Shown here piece by piece: positions 9,028-18,371 of a DNA stretch of 64,000 nt. This DNA is from Marinobacter alexandrii. GTDB lineage: Bacteria > Bacteroidota > Bacteroidia > Cytophagales > Cyclobacteriaceae. The stretch is from positions 310,001 through 374,000 of the forward strand of contig JBDWTN010000007.1 of the NCBI GenBank assembly GCA_039984955.1, given 5' to 3'. The translations under genes were made by a program, and so were the position numbers. Each line of letters begins with the position of its first letter. The first letter of the stretch is position 1. The notes under the pieces were generated by a model. That model was not told the DNA's origin. It saw only the letters and a list, made by a program, of their open reading frames with translations, and did no database searches.

Positions 9028-10458
9028 TCAATAGCCTTCTTGCAGGATATTGGGATTAACTGCTGTTTCTTCTATCGGTATCGGATATGCGAAAAATTTA
9101 TCGCCATACAATACCACACAATTCTCCGTCAGAGAACAATCATTCCTTACTATATCTTGTTGAAGGCGTTTTAAATCAAAGTAGCGATGACCCTCGAAAG
9201 CCAACTCACGTCTTCTTTCCTCAAGAATGTCTGCTAGTAATGTCTGCCCAGATGAAGCAATATCAGATACATTCGCTCTTTGCCGAATAGCATTTATTGC
9301 AGTTCTAGCCTCCACTTCATCATTTAGACGAGCTTCACACTCGGCTTTTATTAAATACATCTCTGTTAGTCGGATAGCTGGAGATGTATACTGAAGAGGT
9401 ACATCTCCTTGTCCCGGATATTTATTCACATGCCATATACCAGCATCCTGCACGTACCAATTATTACGAACATCATTTGCTTCATACAGGTTGACTATAT
9501 CCAGATTAGGGCCAAAAACGGCATTTCCTGCTCCTTTTTGATAATATCCTGCCAGACCTGCTAAGCCAGGATACCCATCATCATTTCGATCTACCTCAAA
9601 TTCAAGGATAGCTTCTGATGTAGGGCTTGGATCGCTCCATCCATTAATTTGAGCTAAGTCAAAACCGCCACTTCCATCATCTACTAAATAGTCTACTAGG
9701 GAATACTTTCCACTATTGATTATCTGATCTGCATTATCCAAAGCTGAATCGTAATTGCTTTGATACAAGAAAACACGAGCTTTTAAAGCAATTGCAGCTT
9801 CACTATTAGCTAAAAAAGATACATTGATATTGGATAATCGATCATTGTCCCTCAGTAAACTTGCCGACTCTCTTAGCTCATCCAAAATAAATTCATATAC
9901 CTCTGCAATAGTGTTTCTAGCAGGTGTTCCAACTTCTGTAGAGGTTATAATAGGTACTCCTAGATTTGTGTTGTCCGTCGTAAAGTTGTAATCCTGAGCA
10001 AAAATACGTGTTAGATCAAAATGAGATATTGCTCTTATGAATAGTGCCTCACCCCTGATCCTATCTATGGATGCTTGCGGAAATCCAGCTCCATCAAGTT
10101 GCTCTAATACGTTATTCACTCTATTGATCGCCTGATATGCTTCATCCCAAAAACCTATGGCAGAGATTGCCGGGCTTAGGTTTAGTTGATAAAACTGAGG
10201 TGATCTGGATGTCTCAGCATCAGCTGGGATAATTCCATTGTCTGAGCTTGCATCCGCTATGATCATAAAATCACCACCATAATAGTCTTGCTGTTGTAAA
10301 CTGTTGTATGCGCCATTTAAAGCAATGAAGAAATCATTTTCAGATTCAAATACAACATCTGAAGAAAGTTCATCTACTGGCTCAACATCTAAGAAGTCGT
10401 CACAGGACGTAATAATTACTAGCATCATTACACTGCATATTTTTAATATTCTTTTCAT
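9028..10458 (-). CDS. SusD/RagB-family outer-membrane nutrient-binding lipoprotein
   Basis: This is the SusD-like lid lipoprotein of 476 residues that captures nutrients above the SusC channel. A lipobox ends at Cys19 (VIITSC), followed by the typical DDFLDVEP start. Helical TPR-like segments and the family's C-terminal FEGHRYFDLKRL and NPNILQEGY motifs are present. It lies 11 bases after SusC, the standard order and spacing for the pair. The family covers both glycan and peptide importers (RagB of Porphyromonas carries peptides); the protease and peptidase genes downstream favour peptides here. A bacteria-wide gene symbol is not justified. Confidence 0.92.
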   Translation of the reverse strand: MKRILKICSVMMLVIITSCDDFLDVEPVDELSSDVVFESENDFFIALNGAYNSLQQQDYYGGDFMIIADASSDNGIIPADAETSRSPQFYQLNLSPAISAIGFWDEAYQAINRVNNVLEQLDGAGFPQASIDRIRGEALFIRAISHFDLTRIFAQDYNFTTDNTNLGVPIITSTEVGTPARNTIAEVYEFILDELRESASLLRDNDRLSNINVSFLANSEAAIALKARVFLYQSNYDSALDNADQIINSGKYSLVDYLVDDGSGGFDLAQINGWSDPSPTSEAILEFEVDRNDDGYPGLAGLAGYYQKGAGNAVFGPNLDIVNLYEANDVRNNWYVQDAGIWHVNKYPGQGDVPLQYTSPAIRLTEMYLIKAECEARLNDEVEARTAINAIRQRANVSDIASSGQTLLADILEERRRELAFEGHRYFDLKRLQQDIVRNDCSLTENCVVLYGDKFFAYPIPIEETAVNPNILQEGY

Positions 10459-10469
10459 GATTCTAGTTT

Positions 10470-13400
10470 TTAAAATTCAATGTCAATTCCGAAAAGGACC
10501 TTTCTTGGATTCGGATACTCTCCAAAATCTCTACTACCAGATCCTGTCTCTGGATCCATTCCCCTGAAGTTTGTCCATGTTCTCAGGTTTAATCCTTGAG
10601 CATAGAGTCTCACTCGCGATAATTTCCACTTAGAAATAAGACCTGATGGTAACTCATATGCCACCGTCACATTACGTAGTTTGATAAATGAGCCGTCTTC
10701 TAAATACCTCGTTGAATGATTATTACCACCATCAGCATTCCCCTTGGATATTCGTGGTACATCAGTAATATCTCCTGGTTTTTGCCACCTATTCAGCTGG
10801 AGTCGATCTTGGTTTCTTCCAAATCGAGATCCATCTGAGCTCAAGAAACGTTGGACTTCACGGTACACTTGATTTCCATAACTGTAATAAAAGTTTGCAG
10901 TTAGGCTTATGCCTTTATAAGAGAAGGTATTTGAAAAGGATCCAAAAAAATCAGGAAGTTGCTGACCAACAATTGCAAAATTGGCATTGCCATAACTATC
11001 TGTGATGTTATCATTTTCATCAAACCAAAGAGGTTTTCCTGTGGCTGGGTCTACCCCCGCCCACCTGGGCATGTACCATGCATCTGCACGGCTACCCTCT
11101 CGAACTGTCTCTTGATCGTCCGGATCTGCACGCTCTCCTGATTCATCTCCAATATTTACAACCTCATTAAAGTTTCTTGAATACTGAAAGTTGGTTGTCC
11201 AGGTAAAATCTCCAGCCTTTAGGTTAACAGACGTAATAGAGAATTCATATCCGTAATTTCTCAACTCTCCATCATTGACTATCTGCGTATTAAACCCAGT
11301 AGTTCTTGATAGTGGCCGATTATCCAATAAGCTTGTTATATCCTTATTGTAATAGGTTGCTTCTAAATTAAATCGATTGAGTAATGAAACATCTATTCCT
11401 ACGTCGGTTGTGAATTGACTCTCCCATCTGATATTAGGATTTCCTATATCATCTGGTCGAGACCCTGCACCTGAGACTCCATTGAAACTTAAGCCACCAC
11501 CAAAATTATATGAACGCAACCAGTTGAAATTACCGATAGAATTATTACCCTGAGTTCCTACTCCTGCTCTTATCTTCAAAAAATCAATGGCTCCAATATT
11601 TTGCATAAATGGCTCTTCAGATATTACATATCCTCCGCCTACTGCCCAGAAAGCCCCCCATCTATCATTCGGTCCAAATCGAGATGATCCATCTGCTCGT
11701 CCAGATACATTTAAGAAGTACTTATCCTTAAAACTGTAGTTAACTTTTCCAAAGAAAGACGCTAATGTCCATGAAGTAAAATCAGTATCAATCTGCTGAT
11801 TCTCTGGTAACGCTGAGTTATTTGTTTTTAACTTATCAATTACGAGGAGGCCAAAAGTTCTATTTCGGTCTGTAACCGACTTGAACAGTTCATTACCTGC
11901 TAACGCACTAATTGAATGATCGCTATTTAAATCCTTATCAAAATTGATGGTATTGGTAAATGTCCAATCAATTTCCCTAATGTTATGAGCGATACTGCTA
12001 CCATCTACATCTGACCCTCCAGATCTTCCAAGTTCATATCTAAAAGAAACAAATTCATCTTCTTTTACGTCTGCTCTGTCAAAGCCGAAGGATGATTTAA
12101 CTTGAATCTCTGGAGTAATATCAAAGGTTGCATAAATGTTACCAATCGATCTAAATGTCTGTACTTCGTTTGTGTTCAATTGATTCGAAGCGATGGTATT
12201 ATGTCCTGCAAACCCTGGTGTATTGAAGTTAAAACCAGTCCCATAATCTTCTCCATTCGCAATCTGTTCAGAGTTTGCAAAAATTGGATATAGAGGAGAA
12301 AGAAAGAAAGAACCATAAATAGGGTCTCTAAAAGTAGTCCCAGCTCCCTGACGGTTAGTTTGTGTAGTCTCCGAAACAGAAAAATTAATACCTACAGCAG
12401 CTCTTTCACTGATATTATGATTGAGGTTAAATCTGGCACTCAATCTTTGAAAGTTTGTATTCGTAACTATTCCTTCCTCATCATAGTATCCAAGGGATGT
12501 GAAAAACTGTGCTTTATCCGTGCCTCCTGAAGCACTTACATCATATCTTCGAATCTTTGCTTGGCGAATAGCGTTCCCGGCCCAGTCTGTACTAATTGTA
12601 TCTCCCAAAGGGAAGTAATCCGGATTGAGATCTGCACCTGCGTTGATGAATTGTTGATTAGGATTTCCTCCCCCATTAACTACGGCTTCACGCATGTACC
12701 CAATGAATTCCTGTGAATTCATCACTCCAAAATTGTTAGGATTCTCAAATTCTGAAAAACCATATTGTGCACTGAGTTTAACCTTTGTTTTTCCACTTCT
12801 TCCCTTTTTCGTTGTTATTAATACAACTCCATTGGTAGCTCTAGAACCATATAAGGAGGTGGCAGAAGCATCTTTTAGAATAGTGATATTCTCAATATCC
12901 GCCGGATTGATGCTTGCAAATCCATTGCCCGTTTGTGCATCTTCTGTAAGGTTTCCCTGATTAACCGCCACCCCATCAATGATATATAGAGGATTTAGTC
13001 CGCCTGTTATTGAGCTTATACCTCTTATTCTCACGTTTACTCCACTACCAGGTTGCCCTCCTGCAGCTGCTACCTGAACACCTGGCGCAGCTCCTTGCAA
13101 GATGTTGTCAAAACTGGCCAACGGCACGGATTCAATATCTTTAGCATCTACTATGGCAATTGACTCAGTAAGTCTCTTCCTTTCTGTCTCACCATACGCC
13201 AAAACAACGACCTCACTTAAGGCTGTAATATCTGGTAGCATGGTTACATCCAGTACGGTCTGCCCATTTATCGCAATTTCCTCAGACTCAAATCCCAGAT
13301 AAGAGAAAACCAGAATGGCATCATCAGCGACGGATACTTTGAATCTTCCGTCAATGTCTGTAATAACACCATTTGTTGTGCCCTTTTCTTGTACAGTAAC

Positions 13401-13853
13401 ACCGGGAAGTCCTTCTCCAGTATCATCTCTTACCACACCGGAAACATCGACATCTTTCAATAGTACCTCTATTGAATTATCGTTTCTTCTCCTCTTTTTG
13501 GCAACTGCTATGCTGTTATTGATTTGCCTGAATTTTAAATCAGATTTCTTAGAAATCTGCAGTAGTACATCTCCAACTGAGATTTCAGAAGAACGTAAAG
13601 TCATCTTCACCTCATCGGTTAAGTCGTTTGAATAGTAATGAAAATTGTACTCGGAAACATTTTCAATGTAATCGAGCACGCTTTTAATCGAACTCTCTTG
13701 AAGGTTTATGGTAATATTTACTTCATGTACACTTTTGGATTGCCCTTTTGTTTCAGTAGCTAAAAGAGAAGTAAAAAAGAAAGCCTTTAGAACAATTAGA
13801 TAAATGGATAGTTTTCCTGACATTACTAATACTCGTAAATGTAGGTTTTTCAT
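10470..13853 (-). CDS. SusC/RagA-family TonB-dependent outer-membrane transporter with STN domain
   Basis: This 1127-residue outer-membrane importer has, in order, a signal peptide (about 1-38), a secretin/TonB N-terminal STN domain (about 45-117), a carboxypeptidase-like beta domain (about 136-215, GVVRDDTGEGLPGV), a plug (about 220-335, with NPLYIIDGV) and a large barrel ending in GIDIEF. The STN domain is the part that signals to FecR-type anti-sigma factors. A fecR gene and an ECF sigma gene lie just upstream on the same strand, so substrate-induced transcription by that pair is likely. It pairs with SusD 11 bases downstream. TonB energy coupling is a family property, not seen directly. 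Confidence 0.93.
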   Translation of the reverse strand: MKNLHLRVLVMSGKLSIYLIVLKAFFFTSLLATETKGQSKSVHEVNITINLQESSIKSVLDYIENVSEYNFHYYSNDLTDEVKMTLRSSEISVGDVLLQISKKSDLKFRQINNSIAVAKKRRRNDNSIEVLLKDVDVSGVVRDDTGEGLPGVTVQEKGTTNGVITDIDGRFKVSVADDAILVFSYLGFESEEIAINGQTVLDVTMLPDITALSEVVVLAYGETERKRLTESIAIVDAKDIESVPLASFDNILQGAAPGVQVAAAGGQPGSGVNVRIRGISSITGGLNPLYIIDGVAVNQGNLTEDAQTGNGFASINPADIENITILKDASATSLYGSRATNGVVLITTKKGRSGKTKVKLSAQYGFSEFENPNNFGVMNSQEFIGYMREAVVNGGGNPNQQFINAGADLNPDYFPLGDTISTDWAGNAIRQAKIRRYDVSASGGTDKAQFFTSLGYYDEEGIVTNTNFQRLSARFNLNHNISERAAVGINFSVSETTQTNRQGAGTTFRDPIYGSFFLSPLYPIFANSEQIANGEDYGTGFNFNTPGFAGHNTIASNQLNTNEVQTFRSIGNIYATFDITPEIQVKSSFGFDRADVKEDEFVSFRYELGRSGGSDVDGSSIAHNIREIDWTFTNTINFDKDLNSDHSISALAGNELFKSVTDRNRTFGLLVIDKLKTNNSALPENQQIDTDFTSWTLASFFGKVNYSFKDKYFLNVSGRADGSSRFGPNDRWGAFWAVGGGYVISEEPFMQNIGAIDFLKIRAGVGTQGNNSIGNFNWLRSYNFGGGLSFNGVSGAGSRPDDIGNPNIRWESQFTTDVGIDVSLLNRFNLEATYYNKDITSLLDNRPLSRTTGFNTQIVNDGELRNYGYEFSITSVNLKAGDFTWTTNFQYSRNFNEVVNIGDESGERADPDDQETVREGSRADAWYMPRWAGVDPATGKPLWFDENDNITDSYGNANFAIVGQQLPDFFGSFSNTFSYKGISLTANFYYSYGNQVYREVQRFLSSDGSRFGRNQDRLQLNRWQKPGDITDVPRISKGNADGGNNHSTRYLEDGSFIKLRNVTVAYELPSGLISKWKLSRVRLYAQGLNLRTWTNFRGMDPETGSGSRDFGEYPNPRKVLFGIDIEF

Positions 13854-13895
13854 ATTTTTGTATCGTTTAATGGATTTTTAAATCTATTAGGCTAT

Positions 13896-13931
13896 TTATC
13901 TGCTCTTAGAATTTGGCGATTCAGCAGATAA
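13896..13931. promoter_or_regulatory. 9-bp inverted repeat upstream of susC
   Basis: TTATCTGCT and AGCAGATAA form a perfect 9-bp inverted repeat with an 18-base spacer, centred about 60 bases upstream of the susC start. It could be a regulator site or an mRNA leader hairpin. No sigma-factor promoter motif could be assigned with confidence. Confidence 0.35.
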
Positions 13932-13938
13932 GAATTGG

Positions 13939-13964
13939 ACCACATATGTCTTTACATATGTGGT
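13939..13964. promoter_or_regulatory. 11-bp perfect inverted repeat between fecR and susC
   Basis: ACCACATATGT-CTTT-ACATATGTGGT is a perfect 11-bp stem with a 4-base loop. The T-run follows it on the plus strand, so it is not a canonical terminator for the minus-strand fecR gene. It may still stop or process fecR transcripts, or serve as an operator ahead of susC. Confidence 0.45.
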
Positions 13965-14005
13965 TTTTTAAATTGGATGCATCTTAAAAGTCATAGGTTA
14001 TTTAT

Positions 14006-15025
14006 TTAGTTGAAAGTTATTTTTACTGATTTCTTATTGATTTCAAATTCGAATCCGGAAGAATAGGATAAGGTCTTAAGTACAGCCTCTAGGCTTTCAT
14101 TGTCAAAAGACCCCTCATACCTTTCAAATTCCGGGACTTGTCCCTCAAGTCTTATCTCTACACCATACCATTTTTGAAGTTTTTGTAGTACCTCTTGAAA
14201 ATCCCCACTGTTAAGTTTAAGAATACCTTTAGACCATGCTGTAATTCTTTCTAAATCAACTTTGGTGATTTTGATTTCTTCCAAAGAGTTTGCTTTGGCC
14301 ATCTCTCCAGGCTCTAAGAATATTAAGCGATCTTTTTTGTCTTCGACACTCACTTTCCCTTCAATTAGAGAAATACTGTGTGTGCCTTCATCGTAGGAAT
14401 CAACATTGAAAGATGTACCTAATGCAGTTACAGACATCTGGCTCGTTTGTACTATAAATGGTCTCGAAATGTCTTTGACTACTTCAAAAATGGCTTCCCC
14501 ACTTAGCTGAACACTCCTTGAAGATCCATCAAAACCATCTTGATAGGTGATAGAACTTCCCACATTTAGTTTCACGTTGGTTCCATCCGGTAACCGAATT
14601 GTCAATTTCTCTCCGTTGGCGGTTGATTTCGTTATATATGAAATCAGAGTACCTGATTCCTCTGCTACATCATTATCAAAGTCAAGTAAAAACCATCCCG
14701 ATAAAATTGTCAAGACAATAACCGCTGCAAATTGATACGCCCTCCAAGGTTTTTTACTGATAGATCTTTCACGGCCGCCACCAGACTCTTCAATTCTATC
14801 ATATAATTGAAGTAATTCACTGTTACTTACCGAATGTTGATTTTTGTATTCGATTGATTGAATAATCAAAGAAGCTTCTCTTACTATCGAGATCTTATCT
14901 GGATGTTCTTCCATCCATCTAGACCAGAATTCATTGATTTGATCTTCTTTTCCAAGTACCCATTGAACAAAGAGTTCATCTCTAAGAAAATCATCAACAT
15001 GGTAGTCTGTGTATTTCTTGCCCAT
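14006..15025 (-). CDS. FecR-family anti-sigma factor with DUF4974 domain
   Basis: This is an inner-membrane signal transducer of 339 residues. A cytoplasmic N-terminal part (1-95) should hold the sigma factor, one membrane segment follows (about 98-116), then a periplasmic FecR domain (about 130-230, TRPFIVQTSQMSVTALGTSF-like core) and a C-terminal DUF4974 domain (about 265-339). The DUF4974 fold resembles STN and receives the signal from the receptor. It begins 48 bases after the ECF sigma gene and lies upstream of an STN-bearing SusC, the classic three-part surface signalling cascade. The assignment is strong. The signal ligand is unknown and presumably the SusCD substrate. Confidence 0.92.
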   Translation of the reverse strand: MGKKYTDYHVDDFLRDELFVQWVLGKEDQINEFWSRWMEEHPDKISIVREASLIIQSIEYKNQHSVSNSELLQLYDRIEESGGGRERSISKKPWRAYQFAAVIVLTILSGWFLLDFDNDVAEESGTLISYITKSTANGEKLTIRLPDGTNVKLNVGSSITYQDGFDGSSRSVQLSGEAIFEVVKDISRPFIVQTSQMSVTALGTSFNVDSYDEGTHSISLIEGKVSVEDKKDRLIFLEPGEMAKANSLEEIKITKVDLERITAWSKGILKLNSGDFQEVLQKLQKWYGVEIRLEGQVPEFERYEGSFDNESLEAVLKTLSYSSGFEFEINKKSVKITFN

Positions 15026-15073
15026 AACTTAATAGTAAGAGCAGAGAATGACTCAAATGACCCCAAAAAAAGT

Positions 15074-15706
15074 CTACATGCAAAAAAGTTGAATAATAGT
15101 TGATTTTGAATCTTTAGAGCGTAATCTATCCAAGGCACGGTAGATTAGTTTTCTAGCTGATTTAGCATTTTTTAATAGAAGAACTTCAGCCACTTCGTCG
15201 TAACTCATCCCTTCGTAATAGAATAAGAGTACTGCCTTTTTCTGCTGTGTGGTAAGTAGGGTCATCCTCTCTTTCAGGTCTTCAAGACGATATTTCATCT
15301 CTTGATCTTCAATAATCTTATCCTCTATCGAAAGGACTATGAACTCGAACGCATCAATATCAGGTAGTTTGTTTTTCTTCTTCTTCTTTATCCACTCCGT
15401 ATAGGCGCATCGGAATAGATAGGACTTTATTGATCTTATCTTCGTTTTGGAACCTGAGATTCTTAAGCTCAAAAAGACATCATGTATTATATCTTCGGAT
15501 ATTTCCTTATCTCTGGAAAATTGGAAACAGAAATTATAAAGATGAGAGATGTGCTTATTGTAAATGATGGTAAAAGCCATTTTATCTCCACTTTTAAACT
15601 TTTCCCACAGTTTGACATCATCTTCAGAGTGAAACGCAACTTTTACTTCATGATCACTTGGAATGTCATTGGTTTTATCTAGAGAAAAGTGATTAGAATG
15701 GATCAT
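15074..15706 (-). CDS. ECF RNA polymerase sigma factor (Bacteroidota FecI-like)
   Basis: This 210-residue protein has sigma region 2 (about 35-105, DIIHDVFLSL) and region 4 (about 135-190, LTTQQKKAVLLFYYEGMSYDEVAEVL). It should recruit RNA polymerase to the susC promoter when released by the FecR protein encoded 48 bases downstream. The N-terminal ~30 residues before region 2 are longer than in many ECF factors; the ATG at 15706 is the only clear start. It is divergent from the hydrolase at 15973, and the 266 bases between them hold both promoters but no recognisable further gene. Confidence 0.9.
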   Translation of the reverse strand: MIHSNHFSLDKTNDIPSDHEVKVAFHSEDDVKLWEKFKSGDKMAFTIIYNKHISHLYNFCFQFSRDKEISEDIIHDVFLSLRISGSKTKIRSIKSYLFRCAYTEWIKKKKKNKLPDIDAFEFIVLSIEDKIIEDQEMKYRLEDLKERMTLLTTQQKKAVLLFYYEGMSYDEVAEVLLLKNAKSARKLIYRALDRLRSKDSKSTIIQLFCM

Positions 15707-15972
15707 CTAACATCTACGCTATTATTACAATAATATGAATTTATCAGGAATCACGATTATCAAATCTCAGAATAAATCTATTGAAAATTATCAATATCAT
15801 AAAATAAATAGCATGAACCATTATGGTTAATGTTTCCGTAAAGAATTACCTAACATTCTAAAAAAGAGAGCTTTAAGTCAACCAATTAAATACAATTCAA
15901 ATATTTTTTTCGCGGTAGTGTAACAATTTTTACTCATTTGGATCAAAGGAGAAATTTTGAAACAAACACATC

Positions 15973-16821
15973 ATGAAAAAGACACTATTCATTCTTAGCC
16001 TAGTCCTCCTATCTAAACTCTCATTCTCCCAACCTCCCATTCAGATTGAAAAAAATGGAGATGGAAATCCGATCATCTTCCTACCAGGATTTACCTCACC
16101 AGGATCTGTTTGGGATGAAACAATAGCAAACCTTAGCATTACCTATGAAACACATGTAGTTTCCTATGCTGGCTTCAATGGATTGGAACCAATCGGAACG
16201 CCCTGGTATGAGCCTATAAAGACGAAGTTGATTAATTATATCAAGGAAGAAAATCTTTCTAACCTCACCATTATTGGGCATAGTATGGGTGGCAATTTAG
16301 CTATTGAGCTTGCAGCTGCTTTTGATGAAGAAATCAGTGGGTTAATACTGATAGAGTCTCTTCCATGTATGCGTGATTTGATGATGCCTGGTGTTCCAGC
16401 TAGTTCATTACAGTATGACAGTCCTTACAATAATCAGATGCTCAACATGCCGGAAGATGCTTTCAACAATGTTGCATTGTCTATGGCTCGAAATATGACA
16501 AATAAAGAAGATAAGGTAGAAATACTTGCAGGATGGTCTGTGGTGGCAGATCGTAAGACATACGTTTATGGATATACCGACTTATTAAAACTGGACTTGC
16601 GTCCTCAGCTCAATGATATCCAAACGAAAACACTCATACTGGGGGCGACTTTTCCTTCCAGAGAGATGTCTCAGCAAACTTTCGATAAACAGTATGGAAA
16701 TCTGAAAAATAAAACCATCGAATTAGCTGATAATAGTAAACACTTTATCATGTTCGATCGGCCGGAGTGGTTATACTCGCAAATCAATAATTACCTCGTT
16801 AAGGATGTCGAACAAAACTGA
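15973..16821 (+). CDS. alpha/beta-hydrolase, exported
   Basis: This 282-residue serine hydrolase has a signal peptide (1-19, SFSQ). The nucleophile elbow is GHSMGG (Ser104), and a late His in NSKHFIMFD completes the probable triad. An oxyanion region FLPGFTSPG is near residue 40. The 3' end overlaps the next gene, an ECF sigma factor, by 17 bases, so translation is probably coupled. The substrate (ester, lactone or amide) cannot be told. Linking a periplasmic hydrolase to a sigma factor and a membrane protein suggests an envelope-stress or chemical-sensing role, which is inference. Confidence 0.85.
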   Translation: MKKTLFILSLVLLSKLSFSQPPIQIEKNGDGNPIIFLPGFTSPGSVWDETIANLSITYETHVVSYAGFNGLEPIGTPWYEPIKTKLINYIKEENLSNLTIIGHSMGGNLAIELAAAFDEEISGLILIESLPCMRDLMMPGVPASSLQYDSPYNNQMLNMPEDAFNNVALSMARNMTNKEDKVEILAGWSVVADRKTYVYGYTDLLKLDLRPQLNDIQTKTLILGATFPSREMSQQTFDKQYGNLKNKTIELADNSKHFIMFDRPEWLYSQINNYLVKDVEQN

Positions 16822-17293
16822 GCTTTTTGAATCCCTACACACTGATTACTATGGCATGGTCCATCAGATGTGTATAGGATTTATGAAAGGTGACGGAGAC
16901 CTTGCCAAGGATCTCACTCAGGAAACATTTATCAATACATGGAGTGCTCTTGAAAAATTCAAGGGTACTTCCAGCTACAAAACATGGATATATCGCATCA
17001 CAGTCAATACATGTTTAAAATACATCCGTGATTCAAAAGTCAAGAATCAAGTTTCTATAGATTCTGAACTTCAATTGCCTGATGCTATGGACACAGTGGC
17101 TGAAGAAATGCATCAAAATCTTTACACGGCTATTGGGCAATTGAGTGAATTGGATCGCTTGATCATTATGATGGTTCTCGAAGAACTTGAATACAATGAA
17201 ATAGCGGAAGTTGTGGGAATAAATGAAGGGAATCTACGTGTTAAAATCCACCGAATTAAGAAGAACCTCAAAAAAATATTAGCAAATGAATGA
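16805..17293 (+). CDS. ECF RNA polymerase sigma factor
   Basis: This is a 162-residue sigma factor with region 2 (about 10-75, AKDLTQETFINTWSAL) and region 4 (about 110-160, LDRLIIMMVLEELEYNEIAEVVGI). It is shorter than the FecI-like factor at 15074 and has no FecR neighbour. It overlaps the upstream hydrolase gene by 17 bases and the downstream membrane-protein gene by 8 bases. The membrane protein is therefore a good candidate for its anti-sigma factor. The regulon is unknown; autoregulation of this operon is the usual expectation for the family. Confidence 0.88.
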   Translation: MSNKTELFESLHTDYYGMVHQMCIGFMKGDGDLAKDLTQETFINTWSALEKFKGTSSYKTWIYRITVNTCLKYIRDSKVKNQVSIDSELQLPDAMDTVAEEMHQNLYTAIGQLSELDRLIIMMVLEELEYNEIAEVVGINEGNLRVKIHRIKKNLKKILANE

Positions 17294-17885
17294 TCCATTT
17301 GAAGGCTTAAAAAAGCAATGGAAGGATGCTAAAACACAAGGCAAACAACCATCAGTATCCTCTAAAGAATTAATCGAAAAATCGACTGAAAAATTGAAGA
17401 GTTCCAGAAATATGCACCGAGGTAATATTGCTATATTATTGATCACCCTGATCGGGATATCAGCATTTTTTATGTATGTAGCTCCACTTCAAGAGATTCT
17501 TAGCCTGGTTGGAATAAGCCTGATGCTTGGAGGGTTGTCGCTTCGAATTTTGATTGAAATCCAAAGTGCCTATAGATCTACCAAAATCGACATGAGCGAA
17601 ACAGCTACAGAAGTCAATGAAGAATTCATCCGATATTATACATACCGAAAGCAGATACATGGATCTATCACTATATCAATTCTTCTTGCCTACACAATAG
17701 GATTCTATCTTTTGACTCCTGAGTTTAGTCAATATTTTACCACAAATCAGGTAATCCTTATGGATGTATCATATTTAGGTGCAGCTGCCATTTTTGGATT
17801 CTCTATTCGAAAAGCAATTCGAAGCGAGATGAAAATGTTAAATGAAGTACTAAAACTTAGAGATGAGGTAGGTAAGGTAGAATAA
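17286..17885 (+). CDS. four-helix membrane protein, possible anti-sigma factor
   Basis: This 199-residue protein has a soluble charged N-terminus (1-42) and then membrane segments at about 44-62, 66-85, 122-143 and 152-172, separated by a charged loop, with a cytoplasmic C-terminal tail. The start overlaps the sigma gene by 8 bases. Its arrangement (soluble sigma-binding-sized N-terminus plus membrane part, coupled to an ECF gene) fits an anti-sigma factor, but no zinc anti-sigma motif (HxxxCxxC) is present. The function is therefore inferred from position only. Confidence 0.65.
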   Translation: MNDPFEGLKKQWKDAKTQGKQPSVSSKELIEKSTEKLKSSRNMHRGNIAILLITLIGISAFFMYVAPLQEILSLVGISLMLGGLSLRILIEIQSAYRSTKIDMSETATEVNEEFIRYYTYRKQIHGSITISILLAYTIGFYLLTPEFSQYFTTNQVILMDVSYLGAAAIFGFSIRKAIRSEMKMLNEVLKLRDEVGKVE

Positions 17886-17942
17886 CAAGCAACCATATGA
17901 CATGATTAGTCATCTACCAACAAACTAAAACTATACCTAATC

Positions 17943-18365
17943 ATGCCAGAACTATCGCTCACCAAAGATTCAACTTCAAAGATCAGACTCTACTTCATGA
18001 GAGGACTTTTTGCATTGAATTTTCTCAGCCTATTCTTTGATAATTGGAATCAGATACTTTTTCCAAAAGAACAACTGGATGTATTAACTGGAGTAACTAT
18101 CAGTTTCTGGGCGGCATTTTCCTTGCTCAATCTTATCGGAATTCGCTTTCCCTTAAAAATGATTCCAGTGCTTCTAATCCAATTTATCTATAAACTAGCC
18201 TGGATTATTGGAGTATACAGACCTGCCTACCAGAATGATGTTATTGATGAATATCTACAGTCGTTCCTTTGGGTATGCGTAGCAGGAGTGGTGCTCAATC
18301 TATTGATTATACCGTGGAAAATGGTATACAATTCTTACTTCAAAGGTTTTTTCAAATTCAAGTAA
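17943..18365 (+). CDS. small integral membrane protein of unknown function
   Basis: This 140-residue protein has about four hydrophobic segments (near 18-36, 48-68, 72-92 and 108-128) and a basic C-terminal tail. It follows the ECF operon by 57 bases on the same strand and may belong to it. No family motif was recognised. A palindromic repeat starts 7 bases after its stop. Confidence 0.6.
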   Translation: MPELSLTKDSTSKIRLYFMRGLFALNFLSLFFDNWNQILFPKEQLDVLTGVTISFWAAFSLLNLIGIRFPLKMIPVLLIQFIYKLAWIIGVYRPAYQNDVIDEYLQSFLWVCVAGVVLNLLIIPWKMVYNSYFKGFFKFK

Positions 18366-18371
18366 AGAAAA

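Noticed and set aside
15720-15735. TATTATT-AC-AATAATA inverted repeat upstream of the ECF sigma gene
   Set aside because: It is pure A/T apart from the centre and of a kind expected by chance in this AT-rich gap.
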